24,020 nucleotides of DNA from CAZDOD01 sp964506935. GTDB lineage: Bacteria > Desulfobacterota > Zymogenia > Zymogenales > Zymogenaceae. Each line of letters begins with the position of its first letter. Positions within the stretch are counted from its first letter, which is position 1. The position numbers and the translations under genes were made by a program. Below, in pieces: positions 8,221 to 16,626 of this stretch. Below the pieces are notes generated by a model. The model saw nothing but the letters and a program-made list of their open reading frames with translations. It did not search any database and was not told the DNA's origin. The stretch covers positions 1 to 24,020 of the forward strand of contig CAZDOD010000021.1 in assembly GCA_964506935.1 (NCBI GenBank), given 5' to 3'.

Positions 8221-8569
8221 ATTATCCATCCTGCTGACCGATGATCTCGGCATTTCAATCTTAAACGATCGATATCTCAAAAGGTCAGGGCCTACAAACG
8301 TTATTTCTTTCGGGGTCGGCGAATCATTTTCACCCGGCCCCGATATCTTAGGAGATGTGGCCGTAAACGTCCAGGCCGCCGAAAGGCAGGCCGAGGTAAG
8401 GGGCGTTGGCATCAACGATGAGATCATGATCCTTATCGTCCACGGCCTTTTGCACCTTGTCGGCCACATTCACGACCCGGACGAGGGCGCCTCATCCAAA
8501 GACGCAAAGACTATGGAGCAAGAAGAGCAAAAACTCCTCTCGGCTATCGGGATAGATGTTGACCTGTAA
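8114..8569 (+). CDS. ybeY: Endoribonuclease / rRNA maturation factor YbeY
   Basis: YbeY is a zinc-dependent endoribonuclease needed for 16S rRNA 3'-end maturation and ribosome quality control. The protein has 151 residues, the usual length. It shows SELSILLTDDLGISILNDRYL, the PTNVISF strand, and the zinc motif HGLLHLVGHIHD, which keeps the three His spaced H-x3-H-x5-H, although the common GYDH is GHIH here. The GTG start at 8114 has a GAGAGAG ribosome site and lies inside the end of the pgpH gene, a 107-nt overlap. The N-terminal residues in the overlap (VLLTSERHKIKIKRRKI) align with the normal YbeY N-terminus, so the overlap appears real. The phoH neighbour upstream supports a joint RNA-processing role. 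Confidence 0.93.
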   Translation: MTVLLTSERHKIKIKRRKITKKTQRLLDHLGRGGSELSILLTDDLGISILNDRYLKRSGPTNVISFGVGESFSPGPDILGDVAVNVQAAERQAEVRGVGINDEIMILIVHGLLHLVGHIHDPDEGASSKDAKTMEQEEQKLLSAIGIDVDL

Positions 8570-8599
8570 TTAGAATAACGTAGAAATAGAGAAATTGAA

Positions 8600-10201
8600 A
8601 TGGGCGAAAAAAAGGACGTGAAAAAGAGATTTTTTAATAGCAGAAACCTAAAATCGGCAAGGGACGTCACACTCGCAATGCTGGGCGGGGGGCTTTTCGC
8701 CCTATCCCTACCAAAGCCGGAGATACCCCTCGCCGCCTGGGTCTGCCTCGTGCCGCTCCTCTTTGCTATAAGGGGGAAAAGGCCCTACAAGGCGTCGATA
8801 CTCGGCCTCATATTCGGGATTGCGGCATATATCGGGATTCTCTACTGGACGACCTATCCGATCTCGGTCTACGGCGGGATTCCACTTCCACTCGCAATAT
8901 TATTCATGATCCTTCTGGTCTTTTATATGGCGCTTTACATTTCGGCCTTTTCGGCCTTCGTCTCGTGGACGGCCGAACGTTTCGGGCTCTCGGAATTCGT
9001 CTCGGTGCCCATAGGATTTACGGCGCTCGAATACCTCAAGGGGATACTCCTCACCGGCTTCCCGTGGGGATTCTTGGGTCACTCCCAGCTCCCATATCTA
9101 CCGATGATGCAGGTACTCGACATCACCGGTGTCTTCGGCGTCACATTCACTATCGCCGCGGTAAATGCGGCAATTTATCTAGTTATCCTTAAGCTGATCG
9201 GCCAAAAGGATAAATTCCCCATAACTGAAGTCTCGATCTCGGCCGTCTTGGTGGCAACACTCCTCGTCTACGGCATTTACGCCATAAACAGGGAGGAATC
9301 GCTCTTTGAAAAAAACCCTGCAATCACCGCAGCCCTGATACAGGGAAACGTCAGACAGGACATTAAATGGGATCCGCTCTATCAGGAAGAGACCGTCTCT
9401 ATCTACGAGTCGCTGAGCCTCGCAACAAGAGAATACGATCCCGACATCGTAATATGGCCCGAGACCGCCACGCCCTTCTTCTTTGACAAAGACATAGTAT
9501 ATCGCCCGAGGATTGAAAAACTTACAAAAGACCTCGACGCATACCTCTTTTTCGGCGCCCCCGCATACGAGTGGGAGGGGGAAAAGGTCAAATACTTCAA
9601 CAGGGCATATCTCCTGTATCCCGAAGGTGAGGTAGTCGGATACTACGACAAGATGCACCTCGTCCCCTTCGGTGAGTATGTCCCTTTGAGGAAGGTTTTG
9701 TTTTTCATCGACAAACTCGTCCAGGCCGTAGGCGACATCTGCCCCGGTGAGATAACCGAGCCGATGGAGACCGATTTCGGCCCCGTCGGGACTCTTATAT
9801 GTTACGAGGCGATCTTCCCCGATATATCCCGCATGTTCGCAAGGAAAGGGGCGTCGCTCCTCATAAATATCACCAATGACGCATGGTTCGGGGACACCAG
9901 CGCCCCGTACCAGCATTTTTCGATGGCGAGGATGAGGGCGATAGAGACGAGGATCCCGATGATCAGGGTGGCGAACACGGGCATATCTGCCCTTATAGAT
10001 ACGACGGGAAGGGTCGATCTCGAAACCAGGATCTTCAAGAGGACCTTTGTGGTTGGAGAGGTGAGGCCTGATTCACGCCTGTCATTTTACACACGCTTCG
10101 GCGACGTCTTCGCGGGTTTAGTCGTGATCGCCTTTTTTTCACCCATTTTTGTTCACATATATAGTATAATACGAAGAAAAACGAGAAAGGAGAAGCCATG
10201 A
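8600..10201 (+). CDS. lnt: Apolipoprotein N-acyltransferase
   Basis: Lnt transfers an acyl chain from phospholipid to the N-terminal cysteine of lipoproteins at the periplasmic face of the inner membrane, the last step of lipoprotein maturation. The protein has 533 residues. Five or six N-terminal helices include the family's FPWGFLGHSQ segment. The periplasmic nitrilase domain carries the catalytic triad Glu288 (in WPETA), Lys351 (in YYDKMHLVPFGEY) and Cys401 (in ICYEAIFP), matching E267, K335 and C387 of E. coli. A last helix lies near the C-terminus. The ribosome site before the ATG is weak. The stop overlaps the prfB start as ATGA, so prfB is likely translationally coupled. The gene supports a Gram-negative envelope, and a probable substrate is encoded at 22072. 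Confidence 0.95.
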   Translation: MGEKKDVKKRFFNSRNLKSARDVTLAMLGGGLFALSLPKPEIPLAAWVCLVPLLFAIRGKRPYKASILGLIFGIAAYIGILYWTTYPISVYGGIPLPLAILFMILLVFYMALYISAFSAFVSWTAERFGLSEFVSVPIGFTALEYLKGILLTGFPWGFLGHSQLPYLPMMQVLDITGVFGVTFTIAAVNAAIYLVILKLIGQKDKFPITEVSISAVLVATLLVYGIYAINREESLFEKNPAITAALIQGNVRQDIKWDPLYQEETVSIYESLSLATREYDPDIVIWPETATPFFFDKDIVYRPRIEKLTKDLDAYLFFGAPAYEWEGEKVKYFNRAYLLYPEGEVVGYYDKMHLVPFGEYVPLRKVLFFIDKLVQAVGDICPGEITEPMETDFGPVGTLICYEAIFPDISRMFARKGASLLINITNDAWFGDTSAPYQHFSMARMRAIETRIPMIRVANTGISALIDTTGRVDLETRIFKRTFVVGEVRPDSRLSFYTRFGDVFAGLVVIAFFSPIFVHIYSIIRRKTRKEKP

Positions 10202-11311
10202 TAGCCGATACCCCTTCCAATATCATTGAGACATTTGAGTCATATAGAGAGCGTCTCGACACTCTCAGGGGGTACCTTTGAACCCGATCATCTAAAAGAT
10301 AGATTGGTTGAACTTGAGAAGATAATTTCGTCGCCCGGATTTTGGAACGACACAAAAAACGCCCAGAAGATAGGTAGGGAGAAAACGGCGATTGAAGAAA
10401 AACTCTCCTGGATATCCGGGATGGAAAATGATCTTGAGGAACTCAATATCCTAATCGAGATGCTAAATGACGGCGAAGACGACGCCGTCGTTGAAATTGA
10501 AAAAAAGCTCCCTATCCTCGAGACAAAATTTTCAAAGATGGAGACCAAGAGGATGCTCTCGGGCCCGGACGACAGACTCTCCGCCGTTGTCTATATAAAC
10601 TCCGGCGCGGGGGGTACCGAGGCACAGGACTGGGCCGAGATGCTCTTTCGGATGTACATGCGCTGGTCGGAATCCAAGGATTATAAAACCGAGGTCGTCG
10701 ACCTACTCCCCGGCGATGAGGCAGGCATAAAAAACATCACATTTCTCGTGGAGGGTGAACACGCCTACGGATACCTGAAGGCCGAAGTGGGCGTCCACCG
10801 CCTCATCCGCATCTCACCCTTCGATACCGGAAAGAGGAGGCACACCTCGTTTGCGTCCGTCTTCGTCACCCCACAGGTAGACGAGGAGATCGATATCGAG
10901 ATAAACGAGAAGGATCTACGCATCGACACCTATCGCTCCTCCGGTGCCGGTGGACAGCACGTCAACAAGACCGACAGCGCGGTCAGGATAACTCACATCC
11001 CCACGGGCGTGGCCGTCACCTGCAGCAACGAAAAATCACAGCACAGAAACAAGGCCACCGCCATGAAGGTCTTAAAGTCCCGCCTGTATGAGCTCAAGAA
11101 GAAAGAGGAGCAGGAGAAACTCGAAAAAATCCACGAGCAGAAGAAGGAGATAGCGTGGGGAAGCCAGATAAGGACATACACGATGCAACCATACAGGCTC
11201 GTAAAAGACCACAGGACGGGTTTCGAGATGGGAAACGTCGACGCGGTGCTCAATGGAGATATAGACGAATTTGTAGAGACGTACCTCCTGTCTTCGGGGG
11301 CTAAAAACTAG
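10198..11311 (+). CDS. prfB: Peptide chain release factor 2 (programmed +1 frameshift)
   Basis: RF2 terminates translation at UGA and UAA. The gene is in two frames. A short frame starts at ATG 10198 behind a strong AAAGGAG site and ends at UGA 10279-10281 after 27 codons. The main frame continues from GAA at 10280. After the +1 shift at CTT-TGA the product has 370 residues, near E. coli's 365. Downstream are the RF2 specificity loop (ISPFDTGKRRHTSF) and the catalytic GGQ at about residues 251-253 (SSGAGGQHVNKTDSAV). A downstream ATG at 10226 in the main frame would give a protein lacking the true N-terminus and should not be used. The first codons overlap the lnt stop. The gene controls its own level: low RF2 stalls at UGA and favours the shift. 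Confidence 0.96.
10267..10282 (+). promoter_or_regulatory. prfB +1 programmed frameshift signal
   Basis: The site reads AGGGGG-TAC-CTT-TGA-A. AGGGGG (10267-10272) is an internal Shine-Dalgarno-like stimulator, three nt upstream of the slippery CTT (10276-10278), followed by the in-frame UGA stop (10279-10281). Peptidyl-tRNA-Leu slips from CUU to UUU and decoding resumes at GAA (10280-10282). The element has the same parts and spacing as the classic E. coli signal. Confidence 0.96.
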
Positions 11312-11406
11312 TCAGGGGAAATCAGATAATAATTATCAGGGATTGGATTGCTCGCGTGAAAAACTTCTGCCGAAGGTAAGAACTAGGGGAAATTCTTAGA
11401 ATATCT

Positions 11407-12975
11407 ATGGGAAAAAAGAAAAAATGGAGGATTATTCTTCTTTCCATCCTCCTCGTCCTCATATTGCTCCTTTTCGCTATACCCCGTCTTTTTAATATAA
11501 ACAGATATAAGCCCTATATCTCAGATACCCTCTCGGAAAAAATCAACAGGAAGGTTGAGATCGAAAATCTCGGCCTCTCCCTTATAAGGGGGGGGTCGAT
11601 AACCGCGGAGGGATTCAGAATAAAAGACCCTCACACGATAGACGAAAACATCCTGTCCGTGCCACATGCGAGGTTCGATATCGCCATCATCCCACTTTTC
11701 TCCGGTATCATTGAGATAAAGCGAATTGTCCTGACCATGCCCGTAATCAGCATCATCGAATATCCGGACGGCTCCCTCAATATTGACGGGATGGCAAATC
11801 TTCGTAGCAACGTGAGCCGGGTCGGGTTCTTTATTTTTTCCGATTCGGGCGAAAAAACCCTAGGATACGGCCCCCCGGAGATAGTCCCGGCAATCTATAC
11901 GTTTGGGAGCCAAAACAAAGATTTTTTCAAGATAAAGACCATCTCGATCCATTCGGTAAAGATGAAGGGCGGCATTCTGTCATTTTACAGGGAAGATCCC
12001 CTGTCAAACCCCATAGAGATAGCAACCTTTAAAGGGATTGATCTCAAAATCGACACGATCCCAACCCCCACAGAAGAAAAGTCAAGAGGGGGTTCTGATC
12101 TCAATTATAATATCGGCGAAGGGGGACTACGCCATCTGCTTCTTGAGATGAGTGCCGAGGCGAGTTTAGAAATATCCAAGGGCTCGATCAAAGAGACCCC
12201 TTTTTCACATCTTTTCATGAGACTCTCAAAGGATCGATCCTCGGTCAAGCTGGAAAAGCTCGACCTCGATATCTTCAGCGGAAATCTATCTTTAGAAGGG
12301 GTCTTATATCTAAGGGGGAAAAAATCAAACGCCGAATTGAAAATTGGCGCCTCCGGGATGCGCTCAAACGAGGTCCTAAACACCTTTTCTAAAGAAGAGG
12401 ACCTGATCGTAGGAGACCTGGAGATTACAGGGGACTACACATTCCCAATATCATCGAAGGAAGAATTTATAAGCGGCCTCGACGGAAAGGGCGATATCTC
12501 GATAACCGACGGCTATATCCCCGACTTCAGCCTCGCCGAAGAGCTGGCCGACGCAATCGGCATCCCGAAAGAACTCCTTCCGGCGGAACTCGACTCGGAG
12601 GAATTCGATTACATGGGAGGGAAGTATTATATTGGATCTGAAAAGGTCTTTACCGACAAATTCGCCGTCATTACATCCGCATATGATGCGAATGCATCCG
12701 GTTATATGGGCTTTAATAAGGCCCTCAACTTCGCCGGAGAAATATCCCCCAGAAAGGAGATAAGACTCCTGACCGTATCGATGAAAGATCTAGCTGTAAT
12801 CCCCTTCACGCTCAAAGGTACCGCAGATGACGTGGAATTCTCCATCGATATCGAAAAAATTGCACTCCAAAACATCAGGAGAATTCTCAAACCCCTCGGG
12901 ATAGATACCAAAGACGATGACGGGGATATCGGTGACACGGGAAATCAGATATTAAAAGAGATATTCAAAAAGTAG
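11407..12975 (+). CDS. AsmA-like single-pass envelope protein
   Basis: The protein has 522 residues. An N-terminal KKKKWR is followed by a long hydrophobic helix (about residues 8-27), then an AsmA-type region: RYKPYISDTLSEKINRKVEI, and repeated beta-strand-rich segments such as GGSITAEGFRIKDP and PLFSGIIEIKRIVL. The C-terminal half has the GDLEITGDYTF and GKGDISITDGYI strands typical of the AsmA/TamB-like superfamily. Such proteins are anchored in the inner membrane and are thought to help lipid transport or outer-membrane assembly. The gene lies 95 nt after prfB with no clear ribosome site near the ATG, and is the last of the plus-strand run. Assignment is to the superfamily only. Confidence 0.8.
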   Translation: MGKKKKWRIILLSILLVLILLLFAIPRLFNINRYKPYISDTLSEKINRKVEIENLGLSLIRGGSITAEGFRIKDPHTIDENILSVPHARFDIAIIPLFSGIIEIKRIVLTMPVISIIEYPDGSLNIDGMANLRSNVSRVGFFIFSDSGEKTLGYGPPEIVPAIYTFGSQNKDFFKIKTISIHSVKMKGGILSFYREDPLSNPIEIATFKGIDLKIDTIPTPTEEKSRGGSDLNYNIGEGGLRHLLLEMSAEASLEISKGSIKETPFSHLFMRLSKDRSSVKLEKLDLDIFSGNLSLEGVLYLRGKKSNAELKIGASGMRSNEVLNTFSKEEDLIVGDLEITGDYTFPISSKEEFISGLDGKGDISITDGYIPDFSLAEELADAIGIPKELLPAELDSEEFDYMGGKYYIGSEKVFTDKFAVITSAYDANASGYMGFNKALNFAGEISPRKEIRLLTVSMKDLAVIPFTLKGTADDVEFSIDIEKIALQNIRRILKPLGIDTKDDDGDIGDTGNQILKEIFKK

Positions 12976-13059
12976 AAAAGGGAAAAAGACCGGCTTTAAT
13001 TAAGCTATACAGCCCACCGGCCGATAATCCACACTGTATATTAGACACGAGATATAAAA
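12976..13059. other. Short convergent gap with weak hairpins
   Basis: The 84-nt gap lies between the convergent AsmA-like gene and the ABC permease gene. Read on the minus strand it contains GCTTAATTAAAGC, a 4-bp stem, followed by CGGTC and a T-rich run (TTTTTCCCTTTT). This could be a weak terminator for the minus-strand operon. I see nothing stronger for the plus strand. Confidence 0.3.
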
Positions 13060-13821
13060 TCAATACCTCCGAAACAGGATAACGGCGAATCCCCCCATCG
13101 CCAACAGAAATCCAAATAGATACACAATGTCGATTATCAACGGAAAGTTCATTAGCCCAAGGACCGCGCCCCGCATCATGTCCACACCGTAGGTCACGGG
13201 ATTAAGACTCACAATTACTTTCAACCACCCGGGGAGAGTATCGACGGGGTAGATTGCCCCCGACAGGAAGAACAGGGGCATAATCACGAAGTTCGATATC
13301 GTCCCGAATCCCTCGTAGGAATGCATGCGGCTTGCGATTGCAATCCCCAGTGACGACAGGGCAACCGATATTATCAGCATTATCCCCAATATCTCAAAGA
13401 TCAGCAAGGGCGTAACCGCAACCCCGATCAGCGGGGCGAAGAGGAGAGTGATCGCCCCCTGAAACATCGCCTGTGTCGCCCCCCCCATGACCTTGCCCGC
13501 CACGATTGAGGTCCTTGGGATCGGCGCCACGAGGATCTCCTTTAAAAATCCAAACTCCCTGTCCCATATCACGGATATCCCCGACCACATGGCGGAAAAA
13601 ATCAGTGACATCACAACGATCCCCGGAAAGATATACTGGATGTAATCCACCCCGCCCTTTCCCGCAAAAACGGGCCTCAGCCCCATCCCCAATACCAAGA
13701 GCCACAGGATGGGCCTCGCAAATGAGCCGTAGAATTGGTGCTTGTCACGAAGCAGCCTCTTTACGTCTCTTAGCCAGATGATATATGTCCCGTAAAGGAA
13801 GTTCGATATCTTCGATCTCAT
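13060..13821 (-). CDS. ABC-2 type exporter permease
   Basis: The protein has 253 residues and the six-helix pattern of ABC-2 permeases of the DrrB/NodJ kind. It opens with a cytoplasmic segment (RDVKRLLRDKHQFYGSFARP), followed by helices around 33-50, 62-84, 110-135, 140-163, 171-190 and 225-248. The central IWDREFGFLKEILVAPIPR loop and the LNPVTYGVDMMRGA segment are typical. Its start overlaps the stop of the upstream ATPase gene (ATGA type), so the two form one exporter. The substrate cannot be read from sequence; related systems export drugs, polysaccharides or lipids. Confidence 0.9.
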   Translation of the reverse strand: MRSKISNFLYGTYIIWLRDVKRLLRDKHQFYGSFARPILWLLVLGMGLRPVFAGKGGVDYIQYIFPGIVVMSLIFSAMWSGISVIWDREFGFLKEILVAPIPRTSIVAGKVMGGATQAMFQGAITLLFAPLIGVAVTPLLIFEILGIMLIISVALSSLGIAIASRMHSYEGFGTISNFVIMPLFFLSGAIYPVDTLPGWLKVIVSLNPVTYGVDMMRGAVLGLMNFPLIIDIVYLFGFLLAMGGFAVILFRRY

Positions 13822-14777
13822 CTGTTCATCCTCCTGATCCGATTCGCCCTCTTGATGAAATCCATCGGGCCACCCGGTGTGTCTTTTATTTCCGTTCCGG
13901 TGAGCTTGATGAACACATCCTCCAAGGTCGGCCTCTTTATCGTGAGGTTTTCGATGTTTATGCTGCTATTTAGGAGCTTCTTCAAGACATCCTCGGATTT
14001 TTCAACCTTAATCAGGATTTTATCCCCCTGTCTAGTTGCATCATATCCGAGTGCATTGACCTTCTTTTCGTTTCCGTCGACCGCGGACAGTATGATCGTC
14101 TCTTCGCCGATCTTCTTCTTCATGTTCTCCGGGGAATCGACTGAGATGATCTTCCCCTTGTGGATGATCCCAACGCGGTCGCTCTCTTCGGCCTCCTCCA
14201 TGTAGTGCGTCGTCAGAAACAGTGTCACCCCGAAGTCTTCCTTAAGCCCCCTGATATATTCCCAGATCACCCTTCTCGTCTGGGGATCGAGCCCCAGCGT
14301 CGGTTCGTCGAGGAACAGGACCTTTGGCATATGTAAAAAGCCGCGGGCGATCTCGAGGCGTCGCTTCATACCCCCCGAGAACGTCTTGACCTCCATATCC
14401 TTGAACTTTTTGAGATCGACCATCGAGAGGGCCTTTTTAATCCTCGGCTTTATCTCGCGCCTCGGCACCCGATAGAGCGCCGCATGGAAGAAGAGATTAT
14501 CATAGGCGGTCAGGCGCTCGTCGAGGCTCGGCTCTTGAAATATAATCCCAATATTCTCCCTCACCCTGTTGGGCTTTTTGACTACGTCGTATCCAGCCAC
14601 CTCGGCCCGCCCATTCGTTGGGGGGATGAGGGTCGTGAGCATCCTGATCGTCGTGGTCTTTCCGGCGCCGTTCGGCCCCAAAAAACCGAAAGACTCGCCT
14701 TCGGCCACCGCAAAGGAGATATCGTCTACGGCCGTAAACTTATCGAATTTCTTTGTTAGGTGTTCTACCTTTATCAT
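13818..14777 (-). CDS. ABC exporter ATP-binding protein (DrrA-like)
   Basis: The protein has 319 residues. It has Walker A GPNGAGKTT, a Q-loop (IIFQEPSLDERLTAYDN), the signature FSGGMKRR (in place of LSGGQ), Walker B VLFLDEPTLGLDP and the H-loop TTHYMEEAEE. This belongs to the DrrA/CcmA-like class that powers ABC-2 permeases. A C-terminal extension (about 225-319) is the usual accessory domain of this class. ATG at 14777 is preferred over the TTG at 14789 because GGGA lies at proper distance and the product then starts MIKVEHLTKKF. The gene ends inside the start of the permease gene. It lies downstream of hflX on the same strand, separated by 120 nt with a strong hairpin. Confidence 0.93.
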   Translation of the reverse strand: MIKVEHLTKKFDKFTAVDDISFAVAEGESFGFLGPNGAGKTTTIRMLTTLIPPTNGRAEVAGYDVVKKPNRVRENIGIIFQEPSLDERLTAYDNLFFHAALYRVPRREIKPRIKKALSMVDLKKFKDMEVKTFSGGMKRRLEIARGFLHMPKVLFLDEPTLGLDPQTRRVIWEYIRGLKEDFGVTLFLTTHYMEEAEESDRVGIIHKGKIISVDSPENMKKKIGEETIILSAVDGNEKKVNALGYDATRQGDKILIKVEKSEDVLKKLLNSSINIENLTIKRPTLEDVFIKLTGTEIKDTPGGPMDFIKRANRIRRMNR

Positions 14778-14784
14778 AACTTTT

Positions 14785-14823
14785 CCCAAAAATCTTGGGG
14801 TCCTCTATATAGCTATAGGGACC
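14785..14823 (-). promoter_or_regulatory. Two adjacent RNA hairpins in the ABC exporter leader
   Basis: Read on the minus strand, the first hairpin (14823-14799) is GGTCC CTATA, loop GCTA, TATAG, one bulged A, GGACC: ten base pairs. The second (14799-14785) is CCCAA, loop, TTGGG. It shares one base with the first and includes the GGGA that would serve as ribosome site for the ATPase gene (start 14777). It may be a processing or attenuation structure, or a leaky terminator between hflX and the exporter. There is no T-run directly after the first hairpin. Confidence 0.55.
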
Positions 14824-14897
14824 GACGCCGAAAGTCAGCCCCTATCTCCGATAAATCATCAAATTAAGATTGGAGACATCAAACATATGGGCGGCTT

Positions 14898-16580
14898 TCA
14901 AGTCCGCCCCTCCACCCTCGGCTCGTCATCCTCCCCCCCTTCGTCTTCTTCCTCATATCCGAGGACAAGAAGCATCTCCTCTTCGAGCCTCTCGATTAAG
15001 GGGAGTAGCGTCGTGGAATCCATTGCACAGATCGGAACCGCCGAATATTTTAGGGCCCTCTCGCAGGTGATCTCCTTCCCCGCAAGATCCATCTTATTGA
15101 AGGCCAAAAGTACCTTTATTTCGCCGAGGCCGAGGTCTTCGAGGATGCCATCCACCGCAGATATCCTGGCATTAAAATTCGGGTCAGATGCGTCCACGAC
15201 ATGCAGCAGGAGGTCAGCGATCTTGAGCTCGTCGAGAGTCGCCGAAAAAGCCTCCACCAGTTCCTTCGGGAGGTCTCGTATAAATCCAACCGTATCGGTT
15301 ATTATGACCTCTATATCCCTCGGGAATCTCAGGCGTCGGCTCGATGGATCAAGGGTGGCAAAGAGCATATCCCTCGTGTCAACACGTGCCTTTGTCAGGG
15401 TGTTTAGGAGCGTCGATTTACCGGCGTTCGTATATCCGATGATCGAGATTACCGGAAGCTCCTTCTTGACCCTCCTCGCCCTCTGCTGTCCCCTCTCCTT
15501 CCCGCTATCCTTTATCTCTTTGTTGAGCCTGTTTATCCTGTCCCTGACACGTCGGCGGTTGATCTCAAGCTTCGTCTCGCCCGGCCCCCTTCCGCCTATC
15601 CCACCGGTGAGCCTGCTCATGGCGCTGTTTTTTGTTATCAGGCGGGGTAGCAGGTAATTAAGCTGGGCCAGCTCGACCTGAATTTTCCCCTGTCTGCTCT
15701 TGGCCCTGCGGGCGAAGATATCGAGTATAACCTGTGTCCTGTCTATTACTTTTAACTCGGTAAAATCGGTGATGCTATTTACCTGCGCCGGCCTGAGTTC
15801 CCCGTCAAAGACCAGAAGATCGGCGTCTAGCTGCATCGCCCGGATCACGATATCCGAGAGCTTACCCTTGCCGACGACCCACTTCGGGTCGGGATTCTGA
15901 CGTTTCTGAATTATCGCATCGAGGACCGAAAGCGCCGAGCTTATGCAAAGCTCCTTTAGTTCAGAAATAGAGTCTTCGGGGTCGATGCTCCTGTCGTCAT
16001 AGCACCCGATCAAAATCGCCCCCTGTCCCGCCTTTACCCTCCTCGATCTGAAGCTCTTTGCGAACTCCTCCTCAAGAGACGAGATCAGCTCCGAAAAGTC
16101 GATATCGAGATTGTAGACCGTTGTGGGGGGGAGCTCCGTCCAGATTTCACCCCTGCCGTTCTCGGGAAGAAGGTGTGCTATAAAGATTTCGCCCGGAAGC
16201 CCCCTCTCCTTCACCTCGAGGGCGCAGATCAGGTCGAATTTTAACAGGGCGAGGTCAACGAGGTCATCCCTCGTGAGCGGCTCGCCCTTAAGGTGCGTGT
16301 GGATCAGACGGAGACCGCGAAACCTCGTCCCGCCCGCCCTGTAGCGGGAGAGGTCGGGGATCACGACCATCGAATTGTCCCCGACGATGACGAACTGGAC
16401 ACTCCCCCTCCGGTCGACGATTGCACAGACTTGCCGCTTTATCTCGATCGAGAGCTCGGTCAGGGCACGGGCAAATTCAACCGTCACAACCCTTTCTTTC
16501 GGGATGTGGCGGCGATACAGGTTTTCGAGCCTCTTTACCTGATTCGCCTTCAGGCCATTGGTATTTCCGTAAAGCTTCGT
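14898..16580 (-). CDS. hflX: Ribosome-associated GTPase HflX, long form
   Basis: HflX binds ribosomes and splits stalled or inactive ones. The GTPase domain has G1 GYTNAGKST, G2 region TRDMLFATLDPSSR, G3 DTVGFI and G4 NKMD, preceded by the family's GGIGGRGPGETKLE segment and a coiled-coil-like linker. The first canonical start is GTG 16487 (529 residues). The same frame, however, stays open upstream to 16601 and encodes the conserved HflX N-terminus (LYGNTNGLKANQVKRL, then ENLYRRHIPKERVV). No ATG, GTG or TTG exists there. ACG at 16580, about 8 nt after AAAGG, gives a 560-residue product and is my preferred start. Residues about 48-110 of that product form an N-terminal extension with an HTH...D motif. 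It is the first gene of the operon with the ABC exporter. Confidence 0.9.
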   Translation of the reverse strand, partial: TKLYGNTNGLKANQVKRLENLYRRHIPKERVVTVEFARALTELSIEIKRQVCAIVDRRGSVQFVIVGDNSMVVIPDLSRYRAGGTRFRGLRLIHTHLKGEPLTRDDLVDLALLKFDLICALEVKERGLPGEIFIAHLLPENGRGEIWTELPPTTVYNLDIDFSELISSLEEEFAKSFRSRRVKAGQGAILIGCYDDRSIDPEDSISELKELCISSALSVLDAIIQKRQNPDPKWVVGKGKLSDIVIRAMQLDADLLVFDGELRPAQVNSITDFTELKVIDRTQVILDIFARRAKSRQGKIQVELAQLNYLLPRLITKNSAMSRLTGGIGGRGPGETKLEINRRRVRDRINRLNKEIKDSGKERGQQRARRVKKELPVISIIGYTNAGKSTLLNTLTKARVDTRDMLFATLDPSSRRLRFPRDIEVIITDTVGFIRDLPKELVEAFSATLDELKIADLLLHVVDASDPNFNARISAVDGILEDLGLGEIKVLLAFNKMDLAGKEITCERALKYSAVPICAMDSTTLLPLIERLEEEMLLVLGYEEEDEGGEDDEPRVEGRT

Positions 16581-16597
16581 CCCTTCTTCCTTTACCC

Positions 16598-16626
16598 TTG
16601 ATTAATAAATTTCCCTTACATATAAT
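16598..16626 (+). promoter_or_regulatory. Sigma-70-type promoter for the DUF763 operon
   Basis: TTGATT (-35, 16598-16603), a 17-bp spacer and a perfect TATAAT (-10, 16621-16626) give an expected transcription start near 16633. This lies downstream of the longest possible start of the DUF763 frame (16421) and so supports the start at 16697. Confidence 0.75.

Noticed and set aside
9179..9916. Minus-strand open frame of 245 codons
   Set aside because: It is a shadow of lnt, whose catalytic residues are encoded on the other strand across the same bases.
10226..10279. ATG 10226 as the start of prfB
   Set aside because: The frameshift signal and the conserved RF2 N-terminus show that translation starts at 10198 in another frame.
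14569..15657. Long plus-strand open frame (362 codons) opposite the ABC ATPase and hflX genes
   Set aside because: It is Ser/Pro-rich, matches no family, has no ribosome site, and lies antisense to two clearly conserved genes.
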